This document shows positions 35,465 through 44,640 of a DNA stretch of 64,000 bases, in pieces (the stretch's first letter is position 1; every line of letters starts with the position of its first letter). This DNA comes from Candidatus Nitrosopumilus sp. SW (GTDB taxonomy: Archaea; Thermoproteota; Nitrososphaeria; Nitrososphaerales; Nitrosopumilaceae). Below the pieces are notes generated by a model, which ran no database searches, had not been told where the DNA came from, and saw only the letters and a list, made by a program, of their open reading frames with translations. The translations under genes and the position numbers were made by a program. The stretch is from NCBI RefSeq assembly GCF_006740685.1, contig NZ_CP035425.1, positions 659,687 to 723,686 on the forward strand. Direction: 5' to 3'.

Positions 35465-36039
35465 ATGTTTATTCCTCTCCCTTTACAAAGTTTATCAATG
35501 TATTCTATTTCTTTTGTAATAAGATAACAAAAGAGATTTTGATCTTCCTCTAGAATTTTTGATACTTGTGAACATAAAATGTCATTAATTTTCAAAAAAG
35601 TATTAAGATATTTTAATGAATAATTTTTTTCATAATGATCTATGCAGAGCAATCCGAATAACATATAATTTTTTAAATTTTGAAAATTTTCTGATAATTC
35701 TTTAAATTCTGAATTATACTCAGTGTACAACTTCTTTTTAATTTCAAATTTCTTTAATAATCTATCAAACTGAATTTTTTGATCATCTTTATTTGATTGG
35801 GATAAGAGAACAGACAGAAAGTCAAACAGTTTAAATTTTTTAGGATTTGGCCATTCTAAATTTTTAAAATCTATAAAAAAATCATTAAGCTTAAAATCCT
35901 CAAAATTTTCTTTTTCTAACAAATCCAATCTACTTTTTTTGTAAACCTTGAGAAATTCTATTCCTTCAAAAGGGGTTTTTTGATATTTTTGTGGTTTACT
36001 CAAAAGATCATTTTTTGAGTAAACATATTCTGTAATCAT
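35461..36039 (-). CDS. unknown protein of the phosphoramidate cassette
   Basis: 192 residues, not recognised. It is rich in Lys, Glu, Leu and Phe, predicted largely helical, without signal peptide, membrane segment or Cys pair motif (three single Cys near the C-terminal half). It lies between the glutamine-kinase-like gene (9 bases upstream) and the formyltransferase gene (4-base overlap), so it is certainly co-expressed with them. It could be an accessory transferase subunit or acceptor-binding protein, but nothing in the sequence shows this. Confidence 0.7.
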   Translation of the reverse strand: MITEYVYSKNDLLSKPQKYQKTPFEGIEFLKVYKKSRLDLLEKENFEDFKLNDFFIDFKNLEWPNPKKFKLFDFLSVLLSQSNKDDQKIQFDRLLKKFEIKKKLYTEYNSEFKELSENFQNLKNYMLFGLLCIDHYEKNYSLKYLNTFLKINDILCSQVSKILEEDQNLFCYLITKEIEYIDKLCKGRGINI

Positions 36040-36048
36040 ATTTCTAGA

Positions 36049-38481
36049 CTATTTGATATATCCTAATGATTTTAGAACTTTTTTTTCTTCTAAAAATTCG
36101 TTATTATTCTTGGTTTTTATAATGATAATCTGTTTTTGATCACAATCAAGTATTATTTTGCTACTTTCAAGAAGGGTCTCATACAAAATTTCTCCACATC
36201 CTATAGCTGCAGGAATTCCTAATTCTGCACACCTAATTGCCATATGGGATGCAACACCACCATATTTTGTTATCAGACCTGTAATGTCATTCATAAATAT
36301 CCAATCAAAACCTGGATCTGCATTTTCAATTACAACAATTTTTTTTGAGACATCATAAGATGAAATTTTTTTATCTAAAACAATAATGTTTGAGGTAATC
36401 TTTTTTCTTGTAATAAAATTTGGCTTTGAAGCAAAATAAGAAAACATTTCAAAATTCTCATCAGAATTAATAATTGGCGGAAGTTGTATAAAATCTGTTA
36501 TAGTTTTGTTATTTTTTTGAATAAGTATTTTCTCTTTCCATTTTTTTTCTAATTCACGCTTTGTTAATTTTTTATAAGACAGTATTGATTCAAAATTTAA
36601 ATTAGAAATATCTTCTCTTGAGAATCCTAAAATTTGTCCAGATTTTGCAATTAATTCTAATGCATCACTTAGATTACGTGTGAATTCAAATTTGATGTGT
36701 TCTCTCATTGAGATAGAAGATTTTGCAAAAGAAAAAAATTCTGAAGGGTTGAACTTTAATCCATGTTTTGAAAATGTTTTTGACAATTTAGGTTCAATAA
36801 ATTTTTTATTTGAATTTGGATATTTTATGAAGTGAAAATTTGAAATTAATTCAGGATTCTCATCATATCTTGGTGCAGTAATATCATATGTTCCTGATCT
36901 CAAATGACCATATTTTTCCATAAGTTGCTTTAATGAGATTTTTTCTCGAGAGTAAAGCGAAAAATCTTTTCGTAAATTTGTTAATGGTGATTGGATCGAC
37001 TCCAAGAAAATTTCATATTCTGAAGATGAAATTGATCCATTTTTTACCAGACTTTTTAACAAGATGGATGCAATAAAGGCGGTTCTGGCAATAGATGAAA
37101 AATGCGCGGTGCCATATAATCTACAATCTCTCAATAGTCTAACTGCTGCATCCAACAGTTTACCATAATCCTTAGAATTGTTTACCGTTTTGAGAATTTC
37201 TGTTCTATTTTGAATCATTGTAGAATAATCTAGTTCTGCTTTTTTCTTTATTTTTGAAAAATTGATTATAATATCATTTGTAAAATCTATCAATTTATTT
37301 TTTATTTGTTCAATCTCTTTTTGTTCAAATTTAGAATTTTTTAATTCTGATAATCTCTTTGAAAGTGAAAAATCATAACAAGTAAACAAAATTTCGAATT
37401 CAACTTTATCATGTAGTTCTGGATGAAGTTGTAATTTTGATATGTAAAAATTCATCAATTTCTTTCTGAGCTTTTTTGGGATATTATCTGGAATTAGTGA
37501 ATTGAAACTTGCTTGTATATCGACATAGGGTTTGTTTCCAAATTTTTTCATAAGTGGGCATGGATTGACATCTTGATATCCCAATAGTTTTCGTCCCTGA
37601 TGCCATGATTTTTTCATTATAAGATAATCATAAAGAGAATAATCTAATAGATTTGGATTAGGTCCAATAATTTCTGAAGGATTCCAATCTGCCATGTCTG
37701 AAAAAATCATCTTTTTTCCAGCAATATTTTTTGAAAATTTCATAGTTGAAAACTGTTTTTTACATTTTAAAATGGCTTTTCCAACCAATCTTTCAATATT
37801 AGGAATGGAAGTTTTTTCAATAAATGTAATTGGTCTAACTTGAAAAATTATTATTTTATCATTTTTATCAATTCCAAATTCGATATCAAGTTGTGAAGAT
37901 TTGGTAATTGTTTCAATTTCTTTTATTGCAGTTAGTAAATTTTTCCAAGTTTTGGGTAATGAATTTAAGGGTTTTTTTCTGAAAATTGCTATACTTTTTG
38001 TATGTTTACCTGAAGTTACAGATGTTGTTGAAGAACCTAAATCATAATTTATCAAATAATATGGGGAGCCTTTATTACCTGTTTTTGTAAAAATGACTCC
38101 ACTTAATTTAATATTTGTTGTTTGCTTTTGTGCAAAAATTTGATTTGTTTCTTTAGAATTGTTTTTTTCCAGATATGAACGAATTACTGAGTTTATTGCA
38201 TTTTTAACATTATTTTTATCAGTTGGAAAAACATCTAATATGCTGAGAAAACTTCCTGCTTCAGATTTTTCAAAAGAATCTTCTCCTTCAGCAGAACTTC
38301 TAATAATTATTTTTTTGTTTTTAAATTTTGTAGAAATATAATCAAGTAGTTTATTTTGATTATTAGTCCAATCTGAAATTGTAAAATCAACAAATGGTTC
38401 AATTCTAGATTTAGATAATTTGTTTTGTAGAAATTTTAAGGTGTTAACTTTGGTTGTAAAAAGTGGAGATGTTTTGTTCAT
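36049..38481 (-). CDS. PEP-synthase-like kinase, probable L-glutamine kinase (Cj1418-like)
   Basis: 810 residues in three parts, like Cj1418. The N-terminal ATP-grasp part has KVNTLKFLQNKL, then IIIRSSAEGEDSFEKSEAGSF and FQVRPITF near 220. The middle part has the group's DMADWNPSEIIGPNP and a PYVDIQASFNSLIP segment. The C-terminal phospho-His domain has TKYGGVASHMAIRCAELGIPAAIGCG, with the swinging His. Glutamine kinase phosphorylates the amide N of L-Gln with ATP, forming a P-N bond via phospho-His. It lacks the PEP-binding TIM barrel of true PEP synthase and PPDK. An AAGGAA lies just before its ATG. It is the first gene of the leftward arm of the cassette. Confidence 0.85.
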   Translation of the reverse strand: MNKTSPLFTTKVNTLKFLQNKLSKSRIEPFVDFTISDWTNNQNKLLDYISTKFKNKKIIIRSSAEGEDSFEKSEAGSFLSILDVFPTDKNNVKNAINSVIRSYLEKNNSKETNQIFAQKQTTNIKLSGVIFTKTGNKGSPYYLINYDLGSSTTSVTSGKHTKSIAIFRKKPLNSLPKTWKNLLTAIKEIETITKSSQLDIEFGIDKNDKIIIFQVRPITFIEKTSIPNIERLVGKAILKCKKQFSTMKFSKNIAGKKMIFSDMADWNPSEIIGPNPNLLDYSLYDYLIMKKSWHQGRKLLGYQDVNPCPLMKKFGNKPYVDIQASFNSLIPDNIPKKLRKKLMNFYISKLQLHPELHDKVEFEILFTCYDFSLSKRLSELKNSKFEQKEIEQIKNKLIDFTNDIIINFSKIKKKAELDYSTMIQNRTEILKTVNNSKDYGKLLDAAVRLLRDCRLYGTAHFSSIARTAFIASILLKSLVKNGSISSSEYEIFLESIQSPLTNLRKDFSLYSREKISLKQLMEKYGHLRSGTYDITAPRYDENPELISNFHFIKYPNSNKKFIEPKLSKTFSKHGLKFNPSEFFSFAKSSISMREHIKFEFTRNLSDALELIAKSGQILGFSREDISNLNFESILSYKKLTKRELEKKWKEKILIQKNNKTITDFIQLPPIINSDENFEMFSYFASKPNFITRKKITSNIIVLDKKISSYDVSKKIVVIENADPGFDWIFMNDITGLITKYGGVASHMAIRCAELGIPAAIGCGEILYETLLESSKIILDCDQKQIIIIKTKNNNEFLEEKKVLKSLGYIK

Positions 38482-38668
38482 AAAAATTCCTTATTCAATT
38501 ATTAGAAAATTTTTTACATTTAAAACTGTTTGAACCCAACTTTGAAAGTTTTTGATTAGAATCTTCATTAAGTGGTTTTATATTATAAATTGAAATTTTT
38601 AGGAATAAGAATTTGGCAACAATTGCTGAAAATGGATATTTTAATGTCAAATAAACTGAATTTTCAAA
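38482..38668. other. intergenic region, no gene seen
   Basis: 187 very AT-rich bases between two leftward genes. No convincing small reading frame or RNA is visible. It should contain the promoter of the glutamine-kinase arm, with an AT-rich stretch before 38481. Confidence 0.4.
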
Positions 38669-39826
38669 TTAATTATTTTCATAATTGCCTTGAATTCTAT
38701 TAATTGACAGGAAAAATCCTGCTTGGATAGTTTCTGCGATAACTAGAGCAGCAGCAATACCATAGACGCTAAAAAGATCTCCTAAAAGGAAAATCAATGG
38801 TATTTGAGTAGCAAGATAAAGGATTATACCTATAATTACAAATTTGCTTTTTTCAATTCCTAAAAATTTTGAAATAAACATTGAACTAATAGATCTAGGA
38901 ATTATGGCAATACTAATTATCTGAATTATTATTACAGCCTCAACATATTGTGGGAAGAAATATGGTACAATTATTGGAGAAAGAATAATTCCAATGACTC
39001 CAAATATTACACTAATTAATACAGTAATTTTTTTTAATTGTGGTTTAAAGGATCCACTAGCGTCTTGAGGCAATGTATATTGAAGAACGATACTTGGAAG
39101 TATTGATAACAACATCAAAAATTGAAGTCCTAATTGATAATTTCCTAATATTGCAAATCCCAACATAGGTGCAATAATTAATTTATCAATATTTCCTGCA
39201 AGTGATTTTGTTATATCTACACCATAACTATTCATCATAAATCCAATTCTAGGTTTTATTACTGAAAAGTCAACTTTGTTTTGCTGTATTTTTTGAATTA
39301 AAATAAAAAGAAATGGGAAAAAGGATAATGCTAATCCTAGAATAATTCCAAATGTATCCATTACAAAATAAATCGGTATTGCAAACGATACAAGAAGGAA
39401 TTTTTGTAAAATTGCAATTTTAGAATATTTTTGATATTTTTTTTCACCAAGCAATTCTGCCTGAACGATATTAAAAATTACATAGCCTATAACATAAAGA
39501 CTTACTGCAATATTTTCTAGAATTAAATAAATAACAACTGCACTAACTAAACTGATTGTAATGGAAAGAACAGATAATACAGGAACTATGTTTACTTTCT
39601 TGGCAGTATAAACGGTGGTTGTATAACCAGAACCAATTGAAGAGAAAACTCCAGCAATAATTCCAATTGCTAGTAAATAACTCACTTCTCCGTATTTTTC
39701 TTCACCTAATAATGAAGCAACATAAAACCAAAAAATTGCTGAAATGCCACTTCCTATTACATTTGCTGCACCTAAGGATGAAAGATCTTTTAGTCCTGAA
39801 AAATTTTTAATTTTATCAAATACCAT
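38669..39826 (-). CDS. Wzx-like polysaccharide flippase
   Basis: 385 residues, almost all hydrophobic, with about 11-12 membrane helices. The N-terminus SSLGAANVIGSGISAIFWFYVASLLGEEKYGEVSYLLA is typical of the MOP/Wzx exporter family (it is split here only for reference). It would flip lipid-linked oligosaccharides across the membrane. It is short for the family (usually 410-480), mainly at the C-terminus, but the frame is intact. As the only flippase in the island it probably serves all the glycans assembled here. Confidence 0.85.
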   Translation of the reverse strand: MVFDKIKNFSGLKDLSSLGAANVIGSGISAIFWFYVASLLGEEKYGEVSYLLAIGIIAGVFSSIGSGYTTTVYTAKKVNIVPVLSVLSITISLVSAVVIYLILENIAVSLYVIGYVIFNIVQAELLGEKKYQKYSKIAILQKFLLVSFAIPIYFVMDTFGIILGLALSFFPFLFILIQKIQQNKVDFSVIKPRIGFMMNSYGVDITKSLAGNIDKLIIAPMLGFAILGNYQLGLQFLMLLSILPSIVLQYTLPQDASGSFKPQLKKITVLISVIFGVIGIILSPIIVPYFFPQYVEAVIIIQIISIAIIPRSISSMFISKFLGIEKSKFVIIGIILYLATQIPLIFLLGDLFSVYGIAAALVIAETIQAGFFLSINRIQGNYENN

Positions 39827-39960
39827 ATGTAACTAAAAGGAATATTTGTTATTGATAAAGTTCTAGATTCCATTATATGACAAATTTGATAATTTTTCCT
39901 AGATAGTTTTAATTTAGTATTCAATAGTAACTTCATTAACAATTTAAAATACTACAATTA

Positions 39961-40019
39961 GGGTTCTGTCAACTTGGCATCATATATTCTAAGTGTCAAA
40001 ATTTGTCGGGTGAAAAATT
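39961..40019 (+). repeat. left imperfect inverted repeat around TylF-like gene
   Basis: Contains ggttctgtcaa (from 39962) and tgtcaaaatttgtcgggtgaaa (39994-40016). Both resemble, in opposite orientation, the sequence at 41066-41099. The arms are imperfect, with several mismatches and small gaps. The pair could be ends of an old mobile element. Confidence 0.35.
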
Positions 40020-40032
40020 AGGCAGCACCGTA

Positions 40033-40836
40033 CTAAATTTTTCTTATATGTGGAATTAAAGTCATATCTATTTTCAAGTCATGTTCCTCACAAAATTCAT
40101 TGGTCGCTATTGTTTCACCGGAGTAAGGATTATTCGTATCTTCATACTCATCAAATAACACCAATCCATTATTACTTAATCTTGGATATGAAAACTCTAA
40201 ACTGATCTTTGTACTTTTGTATATATTACAATCAATAAAGACAATCGAAAATTTTCTATCTGACAATTTTTGGTTAAGTGTATCTTCAAACTTTCCTTGA
40301 ATTAATTCAACCTTGTCAACAACATCATATTTTTTTATTCTATTTTGTACGTCCTCAAAGTTAAGATCCTTGTATCTACCAACTCTTTTTTCTCCAACAG
40401 TTGCCTTTAGTTCTATATCTTCATATGGATAACCGTAAAAAGTATCACATGATATTACTTTCCGTTTTGATTTTATTTGTTTTAAAAAATGCCCCAACAC
40501 TGTACTAAATCCACCATATTCTGCACCAAGTTCTAAAATATCCCCCTCAATATCTTCAGTATCTAAAATGAATTTACAAAAACATGCAACATCAATTGCC
40601 TCCTGTGAGTCCCTCAAATCATAATGATTCAGGTTGTACCATTCCAACAGTTTTTGAATTTCAGGATCAAAATTTGACGCTATTACTTTTGTTTTGAGTC
40701 GGAACAGTTGTTTTTTGATTAACGGTACTGATCCTAGTGGGCTTGTGGGAAGAAATTTGAAGTATTTTTTTCTTAGAGAATGGTAAATGGGTTCAGATTT
40801 TTTTAATATGATAATAACTAGTTTGGAAATCACCAT
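40033..40836 (-). CDS. TylF/macrocin O-methyltransferase family protein
   Basis: 267 residues. The SAM site shows GDILELGAEYGGFSTVL; CDTFYGYP and the family signature IVFIDCNIYKSTKISLEF, then GLVLFDEYED, match the TylF sugar O-methyltransferases. The usual acidic D-D of metal binding reads D-E-Y-E-D. The gene is slightly less AT-rich than its neighbours and lies between imperfect inverted repeats, hinting at acquisition. It probably O-methylates a sugar of the surface glycan. Confidence 0.8.
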   Translation of the reverse strand: MVISKLVIIILKKSEPIYHSLRKKYFKFLPTSPLGSVPLIKKQLFRLKTKVIASNFDPEIQKLLEWYNLNHYDLRDSQEAIDVACFCKFILDTEDIEGDILELGAEYGGFSTVLGHFLKQIKSKRKVISCDTFYGYPYEDIELKATVGEKRVGRYKDLNFEDVQNRIKKYDVVDKVELIQGKFEDTLNQKLSDRKFSIVFIDCNIYKSTKISLEFSYPRLSNNGLVLFDEYEDTNNPYSGETIATNEFCEEHDLKIDMTLIPHIRKI

Positions 40837-41065
40837 CAGTTTTCTTACCTTATCTAATTCTTATTTTAATAATAATATTTTCTAACATCATATTAAATTA
40901 AATCAGATAATCCACTACTGTTAGGACTACTTTGACTCCGTCAGAGCAATTTGCACCAATAATTAGTATTATTTTCCTATTTGTCCTCTTTCGTAGGGGG
41001 CAATTAAATATGAGCTTGGGTATTTTTTGTACATTTAGATACCATGATCAACGTTTTTTGACGTT

Positions 41066-41099
41066 GAAAATTTCTGACGAAAATTTGACAGTTCCACAA
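41066..41099 (-). repeat. right imperfect inverted repeat around TylF-like gene
   Basis: Read on the minus strand it gives ggaactgtcaaattttcgtc, then agaaattttc. Compare ggttctgtcaa and tgtcaaaatttgtcgggtgaaa on the left. The identity is partial; the alignment was made by eye. Confidence 0.35.
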
Positions 41100-41103
41100 C
41101 TAG

Positions 41104-41113
41104 TAATATTTAT
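41104..41113 (+). promoter_or_regulatory. TATA box for GT2 gene at 41136
   Basis: taatatttat is centred about 27 bases before the ATG at 41136. It argues against the much longer frame that opens at 40932. Confidence 0.45.
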
Positions 41114-41135
41114 TCACCCATGTGTTAGTACTGAT

Positions 41136-42023
41136 ATGAATTTGAAAATTGCTATAGGAATACCAGCATTTAATGAGGAAAAAAATATTGGGAGAATAAT
41201 TTCAGCATTGGAAGAATTTGATTATGAAATAATAGTTTGTGATGATGGATCTTTGGATCAAACAGGAAATATCGCTGAAAAGATGGGCGCAATTGTAGTA
41301 AAACATGAAAAAAATAAAGGATATGGTGCGGCCATAAGAAGTATCTTCACTAAAGCAAAAACAATTGATAGTGATATCTTGATTACATTTGATGGAGACG
41401 GACAACATAATGTATCAGAAATTAAAGATGTGTTAGAACCATTAATTTCAAAAAAAGCTGACATTGTGATTGGCTCAAGATTTTTGGGCGAAGGAGAAAA
41501 TAAAATTCCAAAATATAGAAAAATTGGAATAAAAGCTATAACGAAAGTTTCGTCATTATCACAAAATTTAAACATTAAAGATACTCAAAGTGGGTTCCGT
41601 GGGTATAACAGAAAAGCTTTAGATGAAATTAACGTTACAGAAAATGGAATGGGAATTTCAACTGAAATTCTTATGAAAGCATCGAAAAAAGATCTTAAAA
41701 TTATTGAGGTTCCAATTATTATAAATTATGAAGGAGAAACATCTACACACAATCCTGCAAGTCATGGCATATCAGTAATTATTAGCACAATGAAATTTAC
41801 AGCACTAGATCATCCTCTAAAATTTTATGGGATTCCAGGAACAATTTTTTTGATTATAGGTTTATTTTTTATAGTTTGGACATTACATGAATTTTCATTA
41901 CATAGAGTGATTATCACAAACATAGCACTAATTGCAGCTGGGACAACAATTATAGGCATAATTTTCTTGTTGACATCGATAATTTTGTATTCAATGGTTA
42001 GTTTGATAAGAGAGCAGAAATGA
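41136..42023 (+). CDS. GT2 polyprenyl/dolichyl-phosphate sugar transferase
   Basis: 295 residues from the chosen ATG. The catalytic domain is of the dolichyl-phosphate mannose/glucose synthase type: IAIGIPAFNEEKNIG, CDDGSLDQTG, KGYGAAIRSIF, FDGDGQHN and DTQSGFRGYN. Two C-terminal membrane helices (about 225-250 and 262-290) anchor it. It loads a sugar from a nucleotide donor onto a lipid phosphate carrier, for use on the outer face. The next gene is a polytopic GT-C-like transferase which could use that donor. Confidence 0.88.
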   Translation: MNLKIAIGIPAFNEEKNIGRIISALEEFDYEIIVCDDGSLDQTGNIAEKMGAIVVKHEKNKGYGAAIRSIFTKAKTIDSDILITFDGDGQHNVSEIKDVLEPLISKKADIVIGSRFLGEGENKIPKYRKIGIKAITKVSSLSQNLNIKDTQSGFRGYNRKALDEINVTENGMGISTEILMKASKKDLKIIEVPIIINYEGETSTHNPASHGISVIISTMKFTALDHPLKFYGIPGTIFLIIGLFFIVWTLHEFSLHRVIITNIALIAAGTTIIGIIFLLTSIILYSMVSLIREQK

Positions 42024-42083
42024 AAATCTTTTTCGATATTATTTTAATAAAAATTTAGAAAAATCAGAAATGTGATGTAAAAG

Positions 42084-43685
42084 TTGTCTAAAAAAAATAA
42101 TTCAGAAAATGGAATAGCACAAGATTTTAAAAAAAATAATTTTACAAAATATCAGTGGGCTGTGGTCATAACAGCTATATCTATAACAGGATTTTTTCTC
42201 AGAATGTATTATTCACCATTTGAAATTCCAATTATATTAGATGGGCTTTTATTTTTTTGGTATGCAAATGATATTTCAATTTTAGGAACATTACCATTAG
42301 ACTATTCTCCAGCAAATAATGGATGGCCAATATTTTTATCATTATTTTTCCATGTATTAGATTCAAATAATTTTATGGATTATATGGTAATACAAAGACT
42401 TGTTAGTATAATATTATCAGTTTTAACAATAATTCCAATTTATTACCTTGGAAGAAAATTTTTTTCACAAAAATATGCTTTTGTAGGTTCTGCAATATTT
42501 GCATTTGAACCTAGAATTATTCAAAATTCATTTCTAGGAGTTTCAGAGTCATTATTCATTCTTTTAGTAACTGTATCAATTGTATGTTTTTTATCTAAAC
42601 GAAAAGAGATAGTTTTTCTTTCTTTTCCAATCATATCACTTGCTACAATAGTACGTTCCGAAGCAATTGTCATGATAATTCCTTTTACAGTTATGTATAT
42701 CATTAAATTCAAAAATTCAAAAAAAGCAGTATTACAGACTCCCATTCTGATATTTGTTTTTATTTTGATAATATTGCCTATTTCAACCTACAAAGTAGAA
42801 GTAAATGGCAGTGATGGAATATTATCAAGAATTCCAGATTTGAATTTAGATGCAAGTAAATCAATAACAATACAAAAAGAATCTCAAACAGAAGAACTAC
42901 AAAATATCTTTACTTTAATTGGATTGGCATCTATTCCAATTTTTATATTTCTTGTACCATATGGATTTTTTAGAATTTTTCAAAAGAAAAAATTTGAGAG
43001 TGTTGAAATCATGGTAATTTTGTTTTTTCTCTCGATCCCTGCAATTTATTCAATTTCATTTTTACCAGATACAAAATATTTGTACGTACTTTATCCTATT
43101 TTATGTATAATTTCAATATTTTCGATCAAGAAATTTTCTCAATATTTTTCACACAAAAATTTAGTGATAGTAGTTATTCTAAGTCTTATTTTAATTTCTT
43201 CAATTTCTTTTCTAGAAATAAAAAAGACGGATAAACAACATATAGTAGAAGTTTTAGAAATTGCAGAAATTATTTCAGGAAATACAAAAATAACTAATCA
43301 GTTTCCTCCAGAATCAGGATATTTACCAATTTTAGGTATGAAAGAATTAGAAGAATTTCCAATTTTAAGAAGTGAGTTTGTAAATAGCGGAGACAATATG
43401 AAATATTGTTTTAATATTCATAATTGTGACTATTTTGTCGGAATAATGCAGGATGAAAAGCTTGGAATAAAAGAATTTTTAATTAAATATGAACAACAGG
43501 GAATAAGTCACCTTGTAGTTGACGATAAAGAGGAAAGAAGGGCAAAATTCATAGAAAAAATTTTTCAAAATGAGAATGAATTTAAATATTTAACAAAAAT
43601 TTATGATTCTAAAGAACATAATTTTGAATATAATGTAAAAATTTTTGAGATAGATTATGAAGAATTCAAAGAGGGTTTAAGATAG
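42084..43685 (+). CDS. GT-C family membrane glycosyltransferase (PMT/GT39-like)
   Basis: 533 residues, TTG start (AAG TTG TCT). There are about 10 transmembrane helices after a 24-residue polar N-terminus. The first outer loop after helix 1 has an acidic residue (PIILDGLLFFWYA), at the position of the catalytic Asp of GT-C enzymes; then NNGWPIFLSL. The C-terminal 150 residues are soluble and outside or cytosolic, unassigned. It likely transfers sugar from a lipid-phosphate donor, made by the preceding DPM-like enzyme, to protein or lipid-linked glycan. Confidence 0.78.
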   Translation: MSKKNNSENGIAQDFKKNNFTKYQWAVVITAISITGFFLRMYYSPFEIPIILDGLLFFWYANDISILGTLPLDYSPANNGWPIFLSLFFHVLDSNNFMDYMVIQRLVSIILSVLTIIPIYYLGRKFFSQKYAFVGSAIFAFEPRIIQNSFLGVSESLFILLVTVSIVCFLSKRKEIVFLSFPIISLATIVRSEAIVMIIPFTVMYIIKFKNSKKAVLQTPILIFVFILIILPISTYKVEVNGSDGILSRIPDLNLDASKSITIQKESQTEELQNIFTLIGLASIPIFIFLVPYGFFRIFQKKKFESVEIMVILFFLSIPAIYSISFLPDTKYLYVLYPILCIISIFSIKKFSQYFSHKNLVIVVILSLILISSISFLEIKKTDKQHIVEVLEIAEIISGNTKITNQFPPESGYLPILGMKELEEFPILRSEFVNSGDNMKYCFNIHNCDYFVGIMQDEKLGIKEFLIKYEQQGISHLVVDDKEERRAKFIEKIFQNENEFKYLTKIYDSKEHNFEYNVKIFEIDYEEFKEGLR

Positions 43686-43721
43686 TTTAAGACTTAAACA
43701 TATAACATATGAAAAGAATTT

Positions 43722-44636
43722 ATGAAATATCTTGTTACTGGGGGATTAGGTTTCATAGGTAGCAATATTGTAAAATTACTTGTAAAAAAGGGAAATAATG
43801 TAGATGTTATAGATAATTTACACACGGGGAAACGAGATAATATCAAAGAAGTTTTTGATAAAGTCAAATTTGTTAAAATGGATATAAGAGATAAAGAGAG
43901 TCTAGACAGAATTGATAAAGATTATGATGGAGTTTTTCATGAAGCAGCATTGACTGCAGTTCCAGAATCATTTGAGAAACCTAAAGAGTATTATGAAGTA
44001 AATGTAATTGGAACAAAAAATATTTTTGAATTTGCAAAAAAAGAAAATATTCGTGTGGTTTTTGCAAGTAGTTCAAGCATATATGGTAATCCAAAAAATA
44101 TTTCCATAAAAGAAGATACAGTAAAAAAACCAATTAACCCATATGGACAAACAAAAGCAGAAGTTGAAAATCTTGCAACAAAATTTTCGAAAGAAAATCT
44201 ACCAATAATTGGTTTACGATACTTTAATGTATATGGAATTGGTCAAACAGGTTCTTATGCAGGAGTAATTACCAAATTTCTTGAAAATATTAAAAATAAA
44301 AAACAATTTGTAATTAATGGAAATGGAGAACAAATAAGAGATTTTATTCATGTTAATGATGTTGCTAAGATAAATTTAGTTGCAATGGAGAGTAGGGTTA
44401 AACATGGATTTTTTAATGTAGGGACAGAAATTCCAACATCCATTAATGATTTAGCTGAATTAATGATTGAATTATCTGGTCACGACCAAGGAATTATACA
44501 TGGGCCCACACTTGAGGGAGATGTTAATTTTAGTCAAGCAAATATGGAATTAACTAAAACGTTACTTAATTGGAATCATGAAATAAATCTTAGAGATGGA
44601 TTAAAAAAATTAATTCAGAGTTACTTATCAAAATAA
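43722..44636 (+). CDS. NAD-dependent sugar epimerase (GalE/WbpP-like)
   Basis: 304 residues. Seen: YLVTGGLGFIGSNIV, DNLHTGKRDNI, HEAALTAVPESFEKP, the Ser-rich SSSSIYGN and catalytic YGQTK; RYFNVYGIGQ follows. It probably epimerises C4 of a UDP-hexose or UDP-HexNAc. An AT-rich stretch (aaacatataacat, about 43697-43708) in front is a likely TATA box. Nothing in the sequence decides between glucose and N-acetylhexosamine substrate. Confidence 0.87.
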   Translation: MKYLVTGGLGFIGSNIVKLLVKKGNNVDVIDNLHTGKRDNIKEVFDKVKFVKMDIRDKESLDRIDKDYDGVFHEAALTAVPESFEKPKEYYEVNVIGTKNIFEFAKKENIRVVFASSSSIYGNPKNISIKEDTVKKPINPYGQTKAEVENLATKFSKENLPIIGLRYFNVYGIGQTGSYAGVITKFLENIKNKKQFVINGNGEQIRDFIHVNDVAKINLVAMESRVKHGFFNVGTEIPTSINDLAELMIELSGHDQGIIHGPTLEGDVNFSQANMELTKTLLNWNHEINLRDGLKKLIQSYLSK

Positions 44637-44640
44637 AAAA

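Larger units (their letters stand above)
40837..41135. other. noncoding region with possible mobile-element relic
   Basis: 299 bases between divergent genes. A frame stays open here in front of the GT2 gene, but it has no family resemblance and the TATA box for the ATG at 41136 is inside it. The part at 41066-41099 mirrors 39961-40019. No transposase could be recognised in either direction. Confidence 0.35.

Noticed and set aside
36049-38481. Calling this gene pyruvate, phosphate dikinase or PEP synthase
   Set aside because: The C-terminal PEP/pyruvate TIM barrel is missing and the middle domain matches the Cj1418-like group.
30730-38481. Methylphosphonate biosynthesis as in some Nitrosopumilus
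   Set aside because: No PEP mutase, phosphonopyruvate decarboxylase or MpnS in the window.
39961-41099. Complete insertion sequence
   Set aside because: No transposase frame found in either strand; only imperfect ends.
40932-41135. N-terminal 68-codon extension of the GT2 gene
   Set aside because: No family resemblance, and the TATA box for ATG 41136 lies within it.
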